Assembly (NCBI GenBank): GCA_947683625.1
Contig: CANTUR010000340.1
Span: 1,240,001-1,304,000 of the forward strand
Source: Mallotus nudiflorus
Lineage: Eukaryota > Streptophyta > Magnoliopsida > Malpighiales > Euphorbiaceae
Direction: 5' to 3'
DNA: 64,000 bases
In this document: piece by piece, positions 22,273-35,239 of the stretch
How the letters are laid out: every line of letters begins with the position of its first letter
Numbering within the stretch: position 1 is the first letter of the stretch
Translations under genes and position numbers: made by a program
The notes under the pieces: generated by a model
What the model saw: only the letters and a program-made list of their open reading frames with translations
What the model was told of the DNA's origin: nothing
Databases searched by the model: none

Positions 22273-24618
22273 TGTTAGCATATATGGTATGCCTTAAAGG
22301 CCAATTATATATTTGACATTGTAAGTTATCCAAAATGGCAATAAAATAATATTATATTATTTAAATATTTTTTTAATTGAATATTTATCCATTGGCATAA
22401 TGTTAAATAAATTTATTATCAAGAGTTTATAATATGAGTTGTAAATTTATTTAGTAAATATGCCATAAAATTATTCATAGTTAATTAATTAATATCTAGG
22501 TAATATTAACTAAACTATCACCTATGTCTATTTTCCTTGATTAATATGTAATATTAATAGTGGGAGGTAGTGAATCTCATACTACTTGATATGAGATATT
22601 AGGATAGATATGTGGATACTCAAGTGACGGCTGGATTGAACATGACATTAGATTTGTGACTGTGTGGATATTCATTTATAGTCAATAATCACAATCTAGG
22701 TCATAATAATCATATAGTCCTTTGACTTGAGGTAACACAATCATCCATATTTAAATGGTTAGGGTTTATTACCACTTACATAATTGTGTATATGGCGTGT
22801 GGTGGCTCTAGTCGGTTAAGTAGAGGGATGAGTGTTCAACCAAGAAGGGATTCATTGCCTGGAGTGAACTAGGATAAGATCCTATGATATCTAAGTTTGT
22901 TTTTGAACAATAAGTTCCTGGCTAGGAAAAATATAACATGAACTAAAAGATTTTCAATGTTGGTTAGATTTTATTAAGAATATAACCTGAGATGAGGTCA
23001 TATGATATAACTATTAGAGTTTGACTAAATCGTGACTCTAGGCCATATTAGGATCTTCTAATGAAGGGATTTTAGTACACAATAATTATGACCAAAAGAG
23101 TAGGTTCATGCAAATTAATACATGCATTCATTTCTAATTGGGTATTTATAATATTGATGTTAGGGATCACTCACAATTTATGAGAATTAAATGTGCATAA
23201 TTGGGATTTTCACAACTAGACTTGAAAAGAGCTTTAAATAAAGTCAAGTATTGATATTATCTTCTCATTGCCAATTAGACATGAACCTAGCAAATCACAC
23301 ATAAAAGAGTTTTACCAAATCACCATCAATATTAATCTAATTATTGATTAAAGTGTTTAATCAAATAATTAAGATTAATATAATTGGATTTATGCTTTAA
23401 GCAATGATTCTAGCATATCATGAAATCCAATTCAAGCAAAGGGTTTAATTATTAATTTATACTTAATTAATATGAGATATTAATTAAGGTAATTAATATG
23501 AGATATTAATTAAGGTATTAAATTAGTAATATATGTTGTTTCTAATTGGACTTGGATTAATAGTCCAAGTTGTTTGGGCCTAAGCCCAAAAGGGGTTTTG
23601 GACTAAAGATTAATCCAAGATGTTGAGAAAGCCCATGGACCTAATCCAAGCCCATTTGTTATATGGATTGGGCTTAGGTTAAGTGTTGGTCCAATTACCA
23701 AACCTAAATTCATATGAACATGACTTGGTTAAAATTTGTCATGTTAGGCATGCCTTATCCTTTATGTGTATAATGATGACTATGGACATAATAAGAATTA
23801 AGCTTGGCTTATTAGGATTTTCATGTTAATCAGACATTATCACTTAAGTGTAAAATGTTGACCATGGAAAATTTGTTATTTTAGGCATACATTATCTCTT
23901 GTGTGTATAAATTTGACTAAGGTAAAGATAAGAATTAGGTTACATGATGTAGAGAATGAATGTAGAGAAATACATAAGATGTATTCAGTCTCTACATACC
24001 TTTTTGATATAATTATCTCTTACATAAGTTGTATACTTATCATGATGAGTTGTATACATAGGATGTAAGAGATAATGTTATTAGGGTTTGCTTTCTCTAT
24101 AGATATATATCTTAAGGAAGTGTTTCTTAAGAGAGGTTAGACACTTTGTGTAAAGACACATTAAAGGAGAGAAACATATACACAAAATAAACCCTAAGTG
24201 TTCTTGCAAGAAGATCAACTCAATGCAAGTTTTATGAGGGTCATTAGAGAGGCTACTTGTAACTAATCTAATCTAACCAAGAAGATGATTTGGTGGAACC
24301 TTGGTGTTTTAAGCTAGAGGCCTAACACTTGGGAGGCTAAGCATTTGATTTAAGAGTTGAACTAAAGAATCCAAAGCTCATAGAATACTTGTAGTTCACT
24401 TCAAACTTAGGAGATTATAAGTATTCTTAACCCTAGACCTCGTAGTTTGTTATTTTACCTATTGATGTATGGTTTAGCTATATGTAAAATGCAAAATGGA
24501 TCTATGTGAATGGAAATATTCATGTGATTAAGGGTTATGTAAGTGAAATTTTTGAAATTTCATCCTATCTAAGGCATGTGCTCACCTCACTTGATTGTTG
24601 CATAACGGCTTCCTTTTG
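22273..24618 (+). repeat. 5' LTR of outer copia
   Basis: It starts TGTTAGCATATATGG and ends GCATAACGGCTTCCTTTTG, 2 bp before the primer site. The end does not show the canonical CA. It aligns over its length with 39236-41559. Confidence 0.9.
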
Positions 24619-24620
24619 AG

Positions 24621-24632
24621 TGGCATCAAAGC
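24621..24632 (+). promoter_or_regulatory. Primer binding site of outer copia
   Basis: TGGCATCAAAGC matches the initiator-Met site TGGTATCAGAGC at 10 of 12 positions and lies 2 bp after the LTR. Confidence 0.75.
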
Positions 24633-26097
24633 TACTTTTTACACTTTACATATGCTAAATTGATTAATAATTACAAGTGTTATGATTATAATTATTGTTA
24701 GTTACAAATGTTATGGCTAAAAGTGTGTAAAAATAGGTTAAAAATGGGTTCTATGGTGATCTCGGTTGGGAGTAATTCCATCCTATTTAGGAGGAGCTCA
24801 AAAGGACTAAATATGTGCAATTATAGTTTTTACATAGAACTAATCTTGAATGTATGTCCTGATCGAGACATCACTCAGGATTTTATGTCCTGATCGAGAC
24901 TAAATGTGTATGAAAGACTACTTTTGCATAGAAGTAATCCCGAGCTATATCCCAATTGGGACCTAGCTCAGGACTAGGTATCTTTGATTTTGATGCTTAT
25001 ATGCTTGCAAATTGATTCCTAAATAAGCAAGGATTGCATTTTATTTCATTTTTGCATGTCATATATACAAAGAATGATCATGGATCTAGATTGCATCTTA
25101 TGTTTTGTAATAATAATTAATGTTATTATTTGGTATGTAATTCAATGTTAATTATATAGAACTAGGATGTAATATTCACCTTGGTATGCTAATGATTGAT
25201 TATAAATCACAAGAGTTATGAAATGGAGCTTGAAGTGTTTAAGTTAGAGATCCTTAGAGATGGTGACAAAGCACGTGGAGATAAGGCCCATGCAGATAAG
25301 GCCCATAATATATTCCAAGTGTTGTAATAGGATTAGGAAAGGCCCATGATCACTCCATATTTATGCATTCATCATGTATGTTTTATGTATATATATGGTG
25401 TATACATTGTTACATACTATATAATGATGCCATGATGTATATATGTATGCAATATGTATATAAATTGGCTAATGTGGAAAGTGAGACCTCAATTAAAGAC
25501 CTAGAAAAACTTCTAAAATTAAATTTAAGTCTAGGCTCTCCATTGGAGCAACATGCATGGTTTTAGGATTATATGCATCGGTTATGGATATATAGGGGTG
25601 TACATAAGGCTCAAGAGATTCATGTAGTGTTATTGTTAAGCACGAGATGTTATGGGTGTATAGATACACTATAGGCCAAGAATGGCAAATAGGAGTACCT
25701 GAGGTTTATAGTGTTCAAATCCATACACTACACTGATTCAATGGTGTGGACTTAACTAATGTAAAGAGGTTAAGAATGACAATGTGTACCTAAGATCTCT
25801 AAGCATTAGGAGCTGGATTGATGGAACCTCACATGAGATGTGATGACAAGAGTTGCCACTTAATGAGAAATAATATTCCAAGAATAGTAATATGTACCTG
25901 AGGGACATTAGTAACCACTAAGAACTCTATCACCCACTAGAAATCCATGCAATAAGGGATTTTCGTTTTCTACTTTGGAAGTGTAGGATTCGCCAAGTTA
26001 GTGGGAGGCCATTATGATTAAAGACCAAATCTAATGGTAGTAATAAACAATGTTAAATCGCTAATAAGCTTGTTATATTTTGTAATAATTTGATAAT
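24633..26097 (+). other. Leader of outer copia
   Basis: This 1.46-kb untranslated leader carries no convincing gene. A direct repeat TGTCCTGATCGAGAC occurs at about 24856 and 24886, and a related copy TATCCCAATTGGGAC follows near 24948. Confidence 0.6.
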
Positions 26098-26890
26098 ATG
26101 AGGTCATCAAACCTACTAAGCATCATTCTTGAAAACAATAGACTCACTCGACCTAATTTTATTAATTGGCTATGAAATCTAAAAGTTGTTTTGGCCTTCG
26201 AACGTATTTTTTATGTTTTGGAACAAAGTCCTCCTAAACCCCTTCCACTAAATACTATACAAGAAGAATGTGACAATTTTGAAATATGGAAAGATAATGA
26301 CTTACAAGCACATTGCATTATGTGGGCTTCTATGAGCAATGAACTTCATAGGCAATATGAGAAGTACACTAATGCAAAGGGAAATGTACTTCACCTACAA
26401 GAGTTGTTTGGTGAACAAAGTAGGATCGCTAGATATGAGATATCTAAGTAACTTTTTTGTGCCAAAATGAATAAAGGTGAGGATGTTAGAGATCATATGA
26501 ATTCTATGATTCATTCTATTAAGGAACTTGAGACTCTAGATTTCATGATGGATGTTTAACTCTAAACTGATTTGATCTCACAATCCCTTCTAGAGTCATT
26601 TAGGCAAACCATTTCCAATTTCCACATGAATAAAATTGATTGCACACTTTCAAAATTATTAAATATTCTTATGACATCCCAAAAGGCTATTCACAATGAA
26701 AAAGGGAGGGAGATTGCTTTGATTGCCTCTACTAGTAAGACTAAGAAGAATAAGGCCAACAAAAGTAGGAGAGCTAAAGAAAGAGTTCCTAAAGCTTTGG
26801 GAGGTGTAAGAAAAAACAAAGGTAAAAAGAAAGTTAAGAACAAAGGCAAAGGAAAATGTTTCTGTTGCCAAGGAGATGGACATTAGAAAA
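26098..26890 (+). pseudogene. Outer copia gag
   Basis: One frame from ATG 26098 reads RSSNLLSIILENNRLTRPNF and VVLAFERIFYVLEQ, which equal the start of plant copia gag (LxxILExNxLxGxNYxxWxxNLxIVL). It continues through ARYEISK, VRDHMNSMIHSIKELE, FRQTISNFHMNK and a basic linker to CFCCQGDGH, a CCHC knuckle missing its last Cys. Internal stops (after NW at 26173, after EISK at 26449, two near 26557-26565, and after GDGH) stay in the same frame, so it decayed mainly by point mutation. Confidence 0.88.
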
Positions 26891-27659
26891 GATATTTTCC
26901 TAAGTTCCTTAAATCAATAAAAGGAAAGGACAAGATTGGAGAAGGTAAGGGTGAGACTTTCTCTAATTTATCTATTTCTAAATGTTCTAAAAGCTCATCT
27001 AATGCATGGGTATTGGATATCAATGCTATTTCTCATATATGTTCTTCTTTGTAGGACCTAGTAAGCAAAAAAAAGGTTAGGGTCAAATGAGGCATCTTAA
27101 GCTTAGAGATTGAGCAAGTATTGCCACTAAAGCTATGGGAACCACCTCTATTGACTTAAATGATCATGTTTTGTTATTAAATAATGTTTTTTATGTACCT
27201 AATGCTTATGAGAACATCATCTATATTTTTAGTTTGAATAGAAACAGTTGTAAATTTTTATTTGAAAGAGATGTATGTATTATCTATTTTGATAATAAAA
27301 TAGTTGGCATGGATTATGTATTACATGGTCTTTATTATATTGATAATAAATCCAATAATAAATAATATCCAACCAATGTGAATGTTATGAATACAATGAT
27401 AAATCACAATTCTTCTAATCCAAAATATCTATAGCACTTGAGATTAGGTCACATTGTAAGTGATAGAATCACAAAGTTGGAAAGATTAGAAATCTTGAGT
27501 AATCTTGAAACCTTAAGTAATCCAACTTGTGAAGCTTGTATCCAAGGTAGGATGACCTAATCACCATTTATTAGACAAAGGGCAATAGCTAATGAAATTT
27601 TGGAAATAATACATAATGATGTATATGGGCCATTTAATCAAATTGCAAGAGGTGAGTTT
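26891..27659 (+). pseudogene. Outer copia protease and integrase N-terminal part
   Basis: AWVLDINAISHIC (27005 on) is the protease active-site region with DTGAS changed to DINAI, so it is dead. Then NNVFYVPNAYENIIYIFSLN, YVLHGLYYID, HLRLGHIVSDRI (GAG-pre-integrase, HxRLGH), EACIQGRMT-SPF (CxxC part) and NDVYGPFNQIARGEF (start of the catalytic core). The sequence is cut at 27659 by the Angela-like insertion. Confidence 0.88.
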
Positions 27660-29170
27660 TGTTGGGGTTCCGTGATGCAAACGCAGCGGAAAAATTAAAA
27701 TTTTGTCACGTTCCCAAGCCAGGATCCATGTAATTCAACTAATAGATTAAATCTAGGGTTTTTAATAATCTTACCAAAACGCAGAAGAGGCAAGATTCTC
27801 TGGAAGGATGAGAGGAGGTTCACACCGGTGACACCTTACCTCGAGCTTTTTGGCTTGGTTGTTCGGATCAAGACGTCTCCAAAAGGATGCGTCCTCTATA
27901 GGTATCCACACGAATAGCCCTTCACAAAATGAATTTGAGTGTGTGTGCTAGCAACCTCTTGACTGTCTCACAAATCAAGAACAAAAGGAAAAACTCTATC
28001 TTTGTTTTCTAAGAGGAAAGAAAACGAATTTGGAGGCAAAAACAAGAATATGAAACCCTAGAGAATATAACATATTTATAGACTCCAAGTTAGGGTTTCA
28101 CATACCAATAACCTTTTGGTAATTTTCCATTTATTATATTCTGATTTTGTTTAAAAACAAATCAAAAATAATATCTTATTTATTTATTTAAAATAACATT
28201 TATCTTAAATAAATAAATAAAACACTTTAATTATTTGTTTCCACAGAGTTTATTTTAGGCTTATTAAACCCATATCCGTTTTGGGCTTGTTCTAAGTGTG
28301 TGACCCTGTAGGTTCACATAACATTGGCAGTGGACCTAAATCTTTATTTAGGCCTACAAGTCATAAGTGGCCTCTAGCAAGACATTATGACTACCCAAGT
28401 CATGTGAAGTCAATAATCCGACATAACCTAATTACAGTGAATTTTATTGTCCCTTTATCACATGATATCTTAATTGAACATAAGGCATAGAATGTCATCC
28501 TTATATAGTTCAATATTATGACTTGATTCCAAGTAGACTGAAAATGATAACTCTTTATCAATTCATTTCAGCATGGCCATGCATTTTATTCAGTCTATCT
28601 CATCAAGGGGCCTTTAGATATCTTTCTCATATTAATGAGGGATAAATTCCTTCTAAATCACTCACATTCCTCATATAACTAATTTTATAATCAACAACAT
28701 TCTTTTAATCATCCGGTTAAAGATAATGTTAGAATGTGTCAAAACATAAAATAGCTATTTAGAAATCCATGATGATTTCAAGGTCAAAGGATCGAAATAA
28801 AATTACTGTGATAAGAAATACTTATGACAATAATCTATGTAGTATTCTCATAGTGGGTTAATCCAGTACATGTACCTATGAGTTGACTTAATATCTCATA
28901 TTTATGATTAGTAAAACATAACCATCAGTCAACATCATACTAGCCTTAATACTTTAATATTCATATAATGAATAAATGGCTAGGGATAATTAGAATAGAA
29001 CTCTTATTTTAATCTAAGGGTTTTACTATCAAGTCACATACTTGATGGCCTTAGTAAGAATTAACCATTCATGTAATTATCATAAAATCAAATGATAATA
29101 TAATACCTCTTTATTAATAAGAAAGTCAATACATAATCACAAATGATTGACCTAGTGCATATCACTAACA
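27660..29170 (-). repeat. 3' LTR of the Angela-like element
   Basis: In plus orientation it starts TGTTGGGGTTCCGTGATGC and ends ATCACTAACA. It aligns without gaps with 35240-36750. The polypurine tract lies immediately beyond its right edge. Confidence 0.97.
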
Positions 29171-29181
29171 ATCTCCCACTT
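29171..29181 (-). promoter_or_regulatory. Polypurine tract of the Angela-like element
   Basis: On the minus strand AAGTGGGAGAT directly precedes the 3' LTR. The pol stop codon (29187-29185) lies just upstream, so coding reaches almost to the tract. Confidence 0.9.
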
Positions 29182-29184
29182 GCA

Positions 29185-32100
29185 CTAGGCCCAATGAACA
29201 TCGTATCGTATACCCATGGACCTAGTATGACTCTCATGTTTAGGTTGTGGAAGAGGCTTAGTCAGTGGATCAGCAACATTATCATTTTTAGGTACTCTGT
29301 ATATCTTGACGTCTCCTCTCTCAATAATTTCTCGAATAAGATGATAATGCCTGAGTATGTGTTTGGATCTCTGATGTGATCTGGGCTCCTTAGCTTGGGC
29401 TATAGCTCCATTATTGTCACAATATAAGTTCACTGGATCTGATATACTAGGAATAACACCTAGTCCAGTTATGAACTTCTTAATCCAAATAGCTTCCTTA
29501 GCTGCTTCTGAGGCAGCTATGTACTCAGCTTCTGTTGTAGAATCAACAATAGTGTCTTGCTTGGAACTCCTCCAGCTCACTGCACCTCCATTCAAACAAA
29601 ACACATATCCTGACTGTGATCGAAAATCATCCTTGTCAATTTGGAAGCTGGCATCTGTGTAACCATTTACAACTAGCTCATCTTCCTGACCACCATACAG
29701 TAAAAATGCATCCTTAGTTCTTCTCAAGTACTTAAGGATATTTTTAACTGCTGTCCAGTGACTTTCACCTGGGTCTGATTGGTATCTGCTCGTTGTGCTT
29801 AAGGCATATGAAACATCAGGTCGAGTACATAACATTGCATACATGATAGATCCAATAGCAGAAGCATATGGAATCTTACTCATGCGGTCTCGCTCATCTT
29901 GTGTCATAGGACACTGAGTCTTGCTGAGACTAATGCCATGTGACATTGGCAAGAATCCTCTCTTGGAATCCTGCATATTAAACCTGTTCAATACCTTATC
30001 AATATAAGTGCTTTGAATTAGGGCAATAAGCCTTTTAGATCTATCTCTATAGATCTTGATGCCTAATATATAAGCAGCTTCACCTAAGTCTTTCATTGAG
30101 AAACAATTCCCTAACCATGATTTAACATTTTGTAAAATAGGGATATCATTTCCAATGAGTAGTATGTCATCCACATACAACACTAAAAACATAATAGCAC
30201 TCCCACTAACTTTCTTGTATACACAAGGTTCATCATCATTTTTAATGAAGCCAAATTCTTTGACTGCTTCATCAAAATGAAGATTCCAACTCCGAGATGC
30301 TTGCTTCAATCCATAAATGGATTTTGAAGCTTGCATACCTTTCTAGAATTCTCAGGACTAACAAAACCCTCTGGCTGTGTCATGTACACATCCTCAAGTA
30401 AATTTCCATTAAGAAATGTTGTTTTGACGTCCATTTTCCATATTTCATAATCATAGTATGCAGCTATGGCAAGGAGAATTCGAATAGATTTTAGCATAGC
30501 CACTGGTGAAAAGGTTTCATCATAGTCTATACCATGTGTTTGTTTGAAACCTTTTTCAACCAGTCTTGCCATAAAAGTATGCACATTGCCATCCATGTCA
30601 ATTTTCTTTTTGAAAACCCATTTGCACCCAATAGTTTTTAAACCATCATTTGGGTCAATCAAGGTCCATACTTGATTATCATACATGGATTGCATTTTTG
30701 ATCTCATGGCTTCAAGCCATTTCTCAGAGTCAGGACTATTTATGGCCTCCTGATAGGATGTGGGCTCATTTTGATCCACAATTAACACATCATAATCACT
30801 AGTTATGAGAAATCCATATCTCATGGGGATTTGATGTGTCCTATCAGACCTCCTTGGGCCTTCTGGTACTTGTGCAGGCTCAACAACTTCTTGTTGATTC
30901 AGTTGCGGTTCCATATCATATATAATGCTATTTTGTGGGCCTTGAATTTCTTCAAGTTGCACTGTGCTCCCACTGGTTCCTTTGGAAATAAACTCTTTTT
31001 CCAAAAATACACCATTCCGAGACACAAACACTTTGTTCTCAGATGCATTGTAGAAGTAATATCCTTTAGTTTCTTTAGGATATCCCACAAAAAGGAATTT
31101 ATTAGATTTGGGTGCTAGTTTATCTAAGATTTGACGTTTCACAAAAGCATCATAGCCCCAAATTTTAAGAAAAGACAAACTGGGAGTTTTTCCAATCCAT
31201 ATCTCATATGGTGTCTTTTCAACTGCCTTTGATGGAACTCTATTCAAAATGAATGCAGCAGTTTCTAAAGCATATCCCCAAAAAAGAGATTGGAAGATCA
31301 GATTGACTCATCATAGATCGAACCATATCCAATAGAGTTCGATTTGTACGTTCAGACACACCATTCCATTGTGGTGTACCTGGAGGAGTCAATTGTGAAA
31401 CAATCCCACAATCTCTAAGATGATCTGTAAATTCTTGGTTTAAATATTCACCACCTCGATCAGATCTTAGTGTTTTAATATTTTTACCAAGTTGATTTTG
31501 TACTTCATTCTTGAAAATTTTGAACTTTTCAAAAGATTTAGATTTATGTTTCATTAGATAGAGATAACCATATCTACTAAAATCATCTGTGAAAGTTATG
31601 AAGTATTGAAAACCTCCTCTAGCAGTTGAGCTTAATGGTCCACATACATCAGAATGTATTAGGCCCAATAAGTCATTAGCCCTCTCACTCTATCTAGTAA
31701 AAGGTGTTTTAGTCATTTTTCCAAGTAAACAAGATTCATATGTATCAAATGATTCATAATCAAATGAATTTAAAAGCCCATTTTGGTGTAGCTTTGAAAT
31801 GCGTTTCTCATTTATATGGCCTAAACGACAATGCCAGAGGTAGGTTAAGTTTAAATCATTAGATTTAGACTTCTTTGTATCAACGTTATAGATTGGCATT
31901 TCATTAGTGTTTTCGGCATCTAAAACATAAAGTCCACTAGTGCATGGAGCATATCCATAGAAAATGTTATCTTGATAAATACTGCATTTATTATTCTTAA
32001 TAATAAATTCAAATCCTTTCTTGTCCAAACAAGAAACAGAAATAATATTCCTACACAAAGTAGGTACATAATAGTAACTTTCTAAAGATAAAATAAGTCC

Positions 32101-33147
32101 ACTAGGCAAAGGTAACTCATAAGTTCCTACAACTAAAGCAGCAACTCTTGCTCCATTGCCAACTCATAGGTACACTTCGCCTCTTGCCAATGATCTACTC
32201 CTTTTTAGACCCTGCACATTTGTATAAATGTGAGATCCTGATCCAGTATCTAATACCCAAGAATCAGAAGTAGAAGCAAATAAATTTAATTCTATAACAT
32301 GAATACCTGAAGAGGTAGTCTCACCACCCTTTTTCTTCTTCAGATCATCCAAATAGAGCCTGCAATTTCTTTTCCAATGGCTTGGCTCATTATAGAAAAA
32401 ACAGATTCCTTCCTTTGCTTTGGGTTCAGCTTTGGATTTGGGCTTGGGCTTTTGAAAGCCTTTAAAGACCTTGCCCTTGCCCTTTCCAACCATTTTCATC
32501 CCCTTTCCCTTATTGACCATGAGAACATCCTTGGTGTTACTCTTGATGTTCTTTTCAGCAGTTTTCAGCATCCCATGCAACTCTGAAACAGTCTTCTCCA
32601 TACTATGCATATTGAAATTCATAATGAAGCTATCATAAGCTTTAGGCAAAGATTGGAGAATAATATCCATAGCCAGTTCTTGTTCAATCTTGAGACCAAG
32701 CTTGTCCAAGTGATCAAGATGACCCTTCATCTTGAGAACATGAGGACTGACAGAGCCACCAGTAGTCAACTTGTAGGAAAGCAATGCCCTGATGGTATTG
32801 AACCTTTCAATTTTGGCTTTCTCTTGGAACATTTCCTTGAGATGGCCTATCATAGTATAAGCCTCCATTTCCATCAGTTGCTTTTGCAGCTCAGATTCCA
32901 TACATCCAAGCATGACACAAGTGACATCAGTAGAATCATTTAGATGCTTGGTATAAGCATCGCTTTGTGCTCTAGGAGCATTGGCAACTGGTTCCTCAGG
33001 GATGGGTTGATCAAGGATGTATTCCTTTCTCTCATGCCTAAGAACAATTCTTAGGTTTTTGTACCAGTCAAGAAAATTAGTCCCATTGAGCTTATCCTTC
33101 TCAAGGATCGATCGCAGTGACATGGTAGGTGTAGTGTTTGAAGTCAT
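29185..33147 (-). pseudogene. gag-pol of the Angela-like element
   Basis: About 1320 codons. Gag (33147 on) has SILEKDKLNGTNFLDWYKNL, then a basic linker and the knuckle CFFYNEPSHWKRNC, in which the second Cys is Tyr. The protease core LDTGSGSHIY is intact. A TGA follows at 32166-32164. GAG-pre-integrase HCRLGHINEKR is followed by a TAG at 31692-31690. Integrase has IHSDVCG, TDDFSRYG, LRSDRGGEYLNQEF and NGVSERTNR. A one-base frameshift falls in a T/G run near 31280. RT contains FLVLYVDDILLIGND, with a frameshift near 30325 before YGLKQASRSWN. RNase H has YTDASFQ, EAEYIAASEAAKEAIW and HILRHYHLIREI, ending GIRYDVHWA. Four lesions only, in line with the young age. Confidence 0.95.
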
Positions 33148-34179
33148 TATCTACAACAAATATATGCAAAGTCCATTCAGTATTTTATTAAATATGTATA
33201 AGGCATAATAAAAACTCCCACTAAATTTACTCAAATCAATAACCCTCTAAGTTAATTTTAGAAATTTTAGTGGGCCAAGATCCATATTTCACCATACTCT
33301 AAGTGAGCTTTGGCTCATGACCTAAAATATGGTTATTTAGGTAGATAACTCTTATCAATTACATCTCATGTAACTCTTGGATGGTATGGGATTTTGACAT
33401 CACATGTCATGGCTAAAAATCCCATCTAATGCCCTAGGTCCAAAACCATTTTGATAACCTAGTTAAGTCAAACCATATCAAATGTTTGGATAGCACCATT
33501 ATCCAACTTACCTTCCCCAGATAAATTTATACACCCTGCTTTGGCAGGCTCATATATAATAATCTAAGGCTTAACAAGTGTTGAACTTATAGAAGGCATT
33601 ATAATGACTTAATATTAAATGAGGGTTCATCTTTATTTAATCGTATTCAGTTATTGTTATATTGTATTGCATGGCATCATATGGCATCATATACATGGCA
33701 TCACATGGTATCGCATACATAACAACAAATAAATAAATGTGACATAGCATGGCCCAAATCTAAGTTGATCTTCATAAGCCAATATGAAGATCAATGGTCA
33801 AACCTAGGTAATATTACAATTACAAATTGAGCCACCAACTTGGATCTCCAACTTCTACCATGGATCTCCCTTTTTTGGTTCCCACCTTGGATCTCCATCC
33901 TGGGCCTCCAACTTGAATTGCACCATGGGTCTTGATTTACAAAAATTATTGTAATTTATTATACACTTTTCTAATAAAATAAATACAACAAAACAAAAAT
34001 GACTCGCAGGCCGTATTTAAATTACAACCCATAAAAATAAAATCCAATCACATTGGTCTGAGGGCCATGCTATGCACCATTCATAAAACAACAAACATGT
34101 AAAACATAATAATCTATTTAGTTATTAAATCCAATCATTATGTTAAAAATAAAATAATGTGACAATTCTTTTGGGGTCA

Positions 34180-34250
34180 AGGGGCAGCGCCCCTAGTGGG
34201 GTTCCAAGGGGCAGCGCCCCTGGCGGGGTCCGGGGGCAGCACCCCAGGTG
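34180..34250 (-). repeat. Three GC-rich hairpin units in the leader
   Basis: AGGGGCAGCGCCCCT occurs at 34180-34194 and 34207-34221, and a variant GGGGGCAGCACCCC at about 34233-34246. Each can fold on a GGGGC/GCCCC stem with a 3-4-base loop. The surrounding leader is strongly AT-rich. Confidence 0.9.
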
Positions 34251-34670
34251 GCGGTCCCGCTGACTGGCTCTTCGATGAGTTGCCTTTCAAATTTCTGAAC
34301 ATTAATGAATTTTCGTAATCAAATTACTATAAAATCAATTTGTTCAAAATAGACAAAAACGCTCAATTAAAAGAGCCACTTTAAAACCCTTATTTGCGTC
34401 AAGGAAGCAATTAACCAATTTTTGTAATCATATTACTAAATCAGTTTGTTGCTTAAAAACATCACTTTTGTAAACATTTTACAGTCTAAAAAATCCGTTC
34501 AAAATAGATCAAATTTTTTTTTATTAAAACAGACGCATCCATTAAGAAAACCCTAATTTATGTAATCAAAATTATAGCTTAAATGAATCTATAGAAAACA
34601 TATCCATTCTGCATAATCTGTTTAACATTTAAATAGATTTCCCTTAACACATAATCTGCATAATCATAAA

Positions 34671-34944
34671 ATTTCTGTTTCAGATTTAATTAAAAACGAT
34701 TTTCCTAATCAAATAGAAAACGTTTTTCTAATTAAAATAGGAAACAAATAAGCTGCTTCAATTAATCATATTAATCAAAACAGAATACATAACAGATTTA
34801 AATCCTTAAGTGATTAGGTTTTTGAAAACAAAATTTCTATTTCAGATTTAATTAAAAATGATTTTCCTAATCAAATAGAAAATGTTTTTCTAATTAAAAT
34901 AGGAAACAAATATGCTGCTTCAATTAATCATATTAATCAAAACA
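34671..34944 (-). repeat. 112-bp direct duplication in the leader
   Basis: Copies at 34671-34782 and 34833-34944 (offset 162) differ at about four positions. Both include TTTTCCTAATCAAATAGAAAA and CTGCTTCAATTAATCATAT. Confidence 0.93.
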
Positions 34945-35226
34945 TTATTCTTAATTTGTTTTTCATAAAAACATCATACAAAATTCATTTTTCATGAAAC
35001 AACATTCTTAATTCATAAAATCAAAAACTGCTTTTAGTTTAATCACATTAAACCATTACAAACATTAATCAAATTAATGTTTAATTCCATTTTCAAATAG
35101 ATTACCCAGAATTGTCACAAAACAAATCAAAACCCCTTTTGATAATTTTGAAACCCTTTTCAAAACGAATCTTAAACCCTAACATATATCACATATACAC
35201 AGAATCAATTAATGGAATTACAAGTG

Positions 35227-35238
35227 GCTCTGATACCA
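35227..35238 (-). promoter_or_regulatory. Primer binding site of the Angela-like element
   Basis: The minus strand reads TGGTATCAGAGC, a perfect 12-base initiator-Met tRNA site, one base from the 5' LTR. Confidence 0.97.
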
Positions 35239-35239
35239 C

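Larger units (their letters stand above)
33148..35226 (-). other. Leader of the Angela-like element
   Basis: The 2.1-kb untranslated region lies between the primer site and gag and has no supported coding. It holds GC-rich hairpin repeats (34180-34250) and a 112-bp direct duplication (34671-34944). Short TGGCATCA/ATGGCATCACATGG repeats lie at 33670-33715, and GGATCTCC repeats at 33840-33910. Confidence 0.7.

Noticed and set aside
28296..28490. 64-codon ORF repeated at 35876-36070
   Set aside because: It is the same stretch of both LTRs of the Angela-like element; it reads across LTR sequence only, with no domain.
29143..33208. Plus-strand ORFs over the Angela gag-pol region
   Set aside because: They are shadows of the minus-strand polyprotein, which has clear domain motifs.
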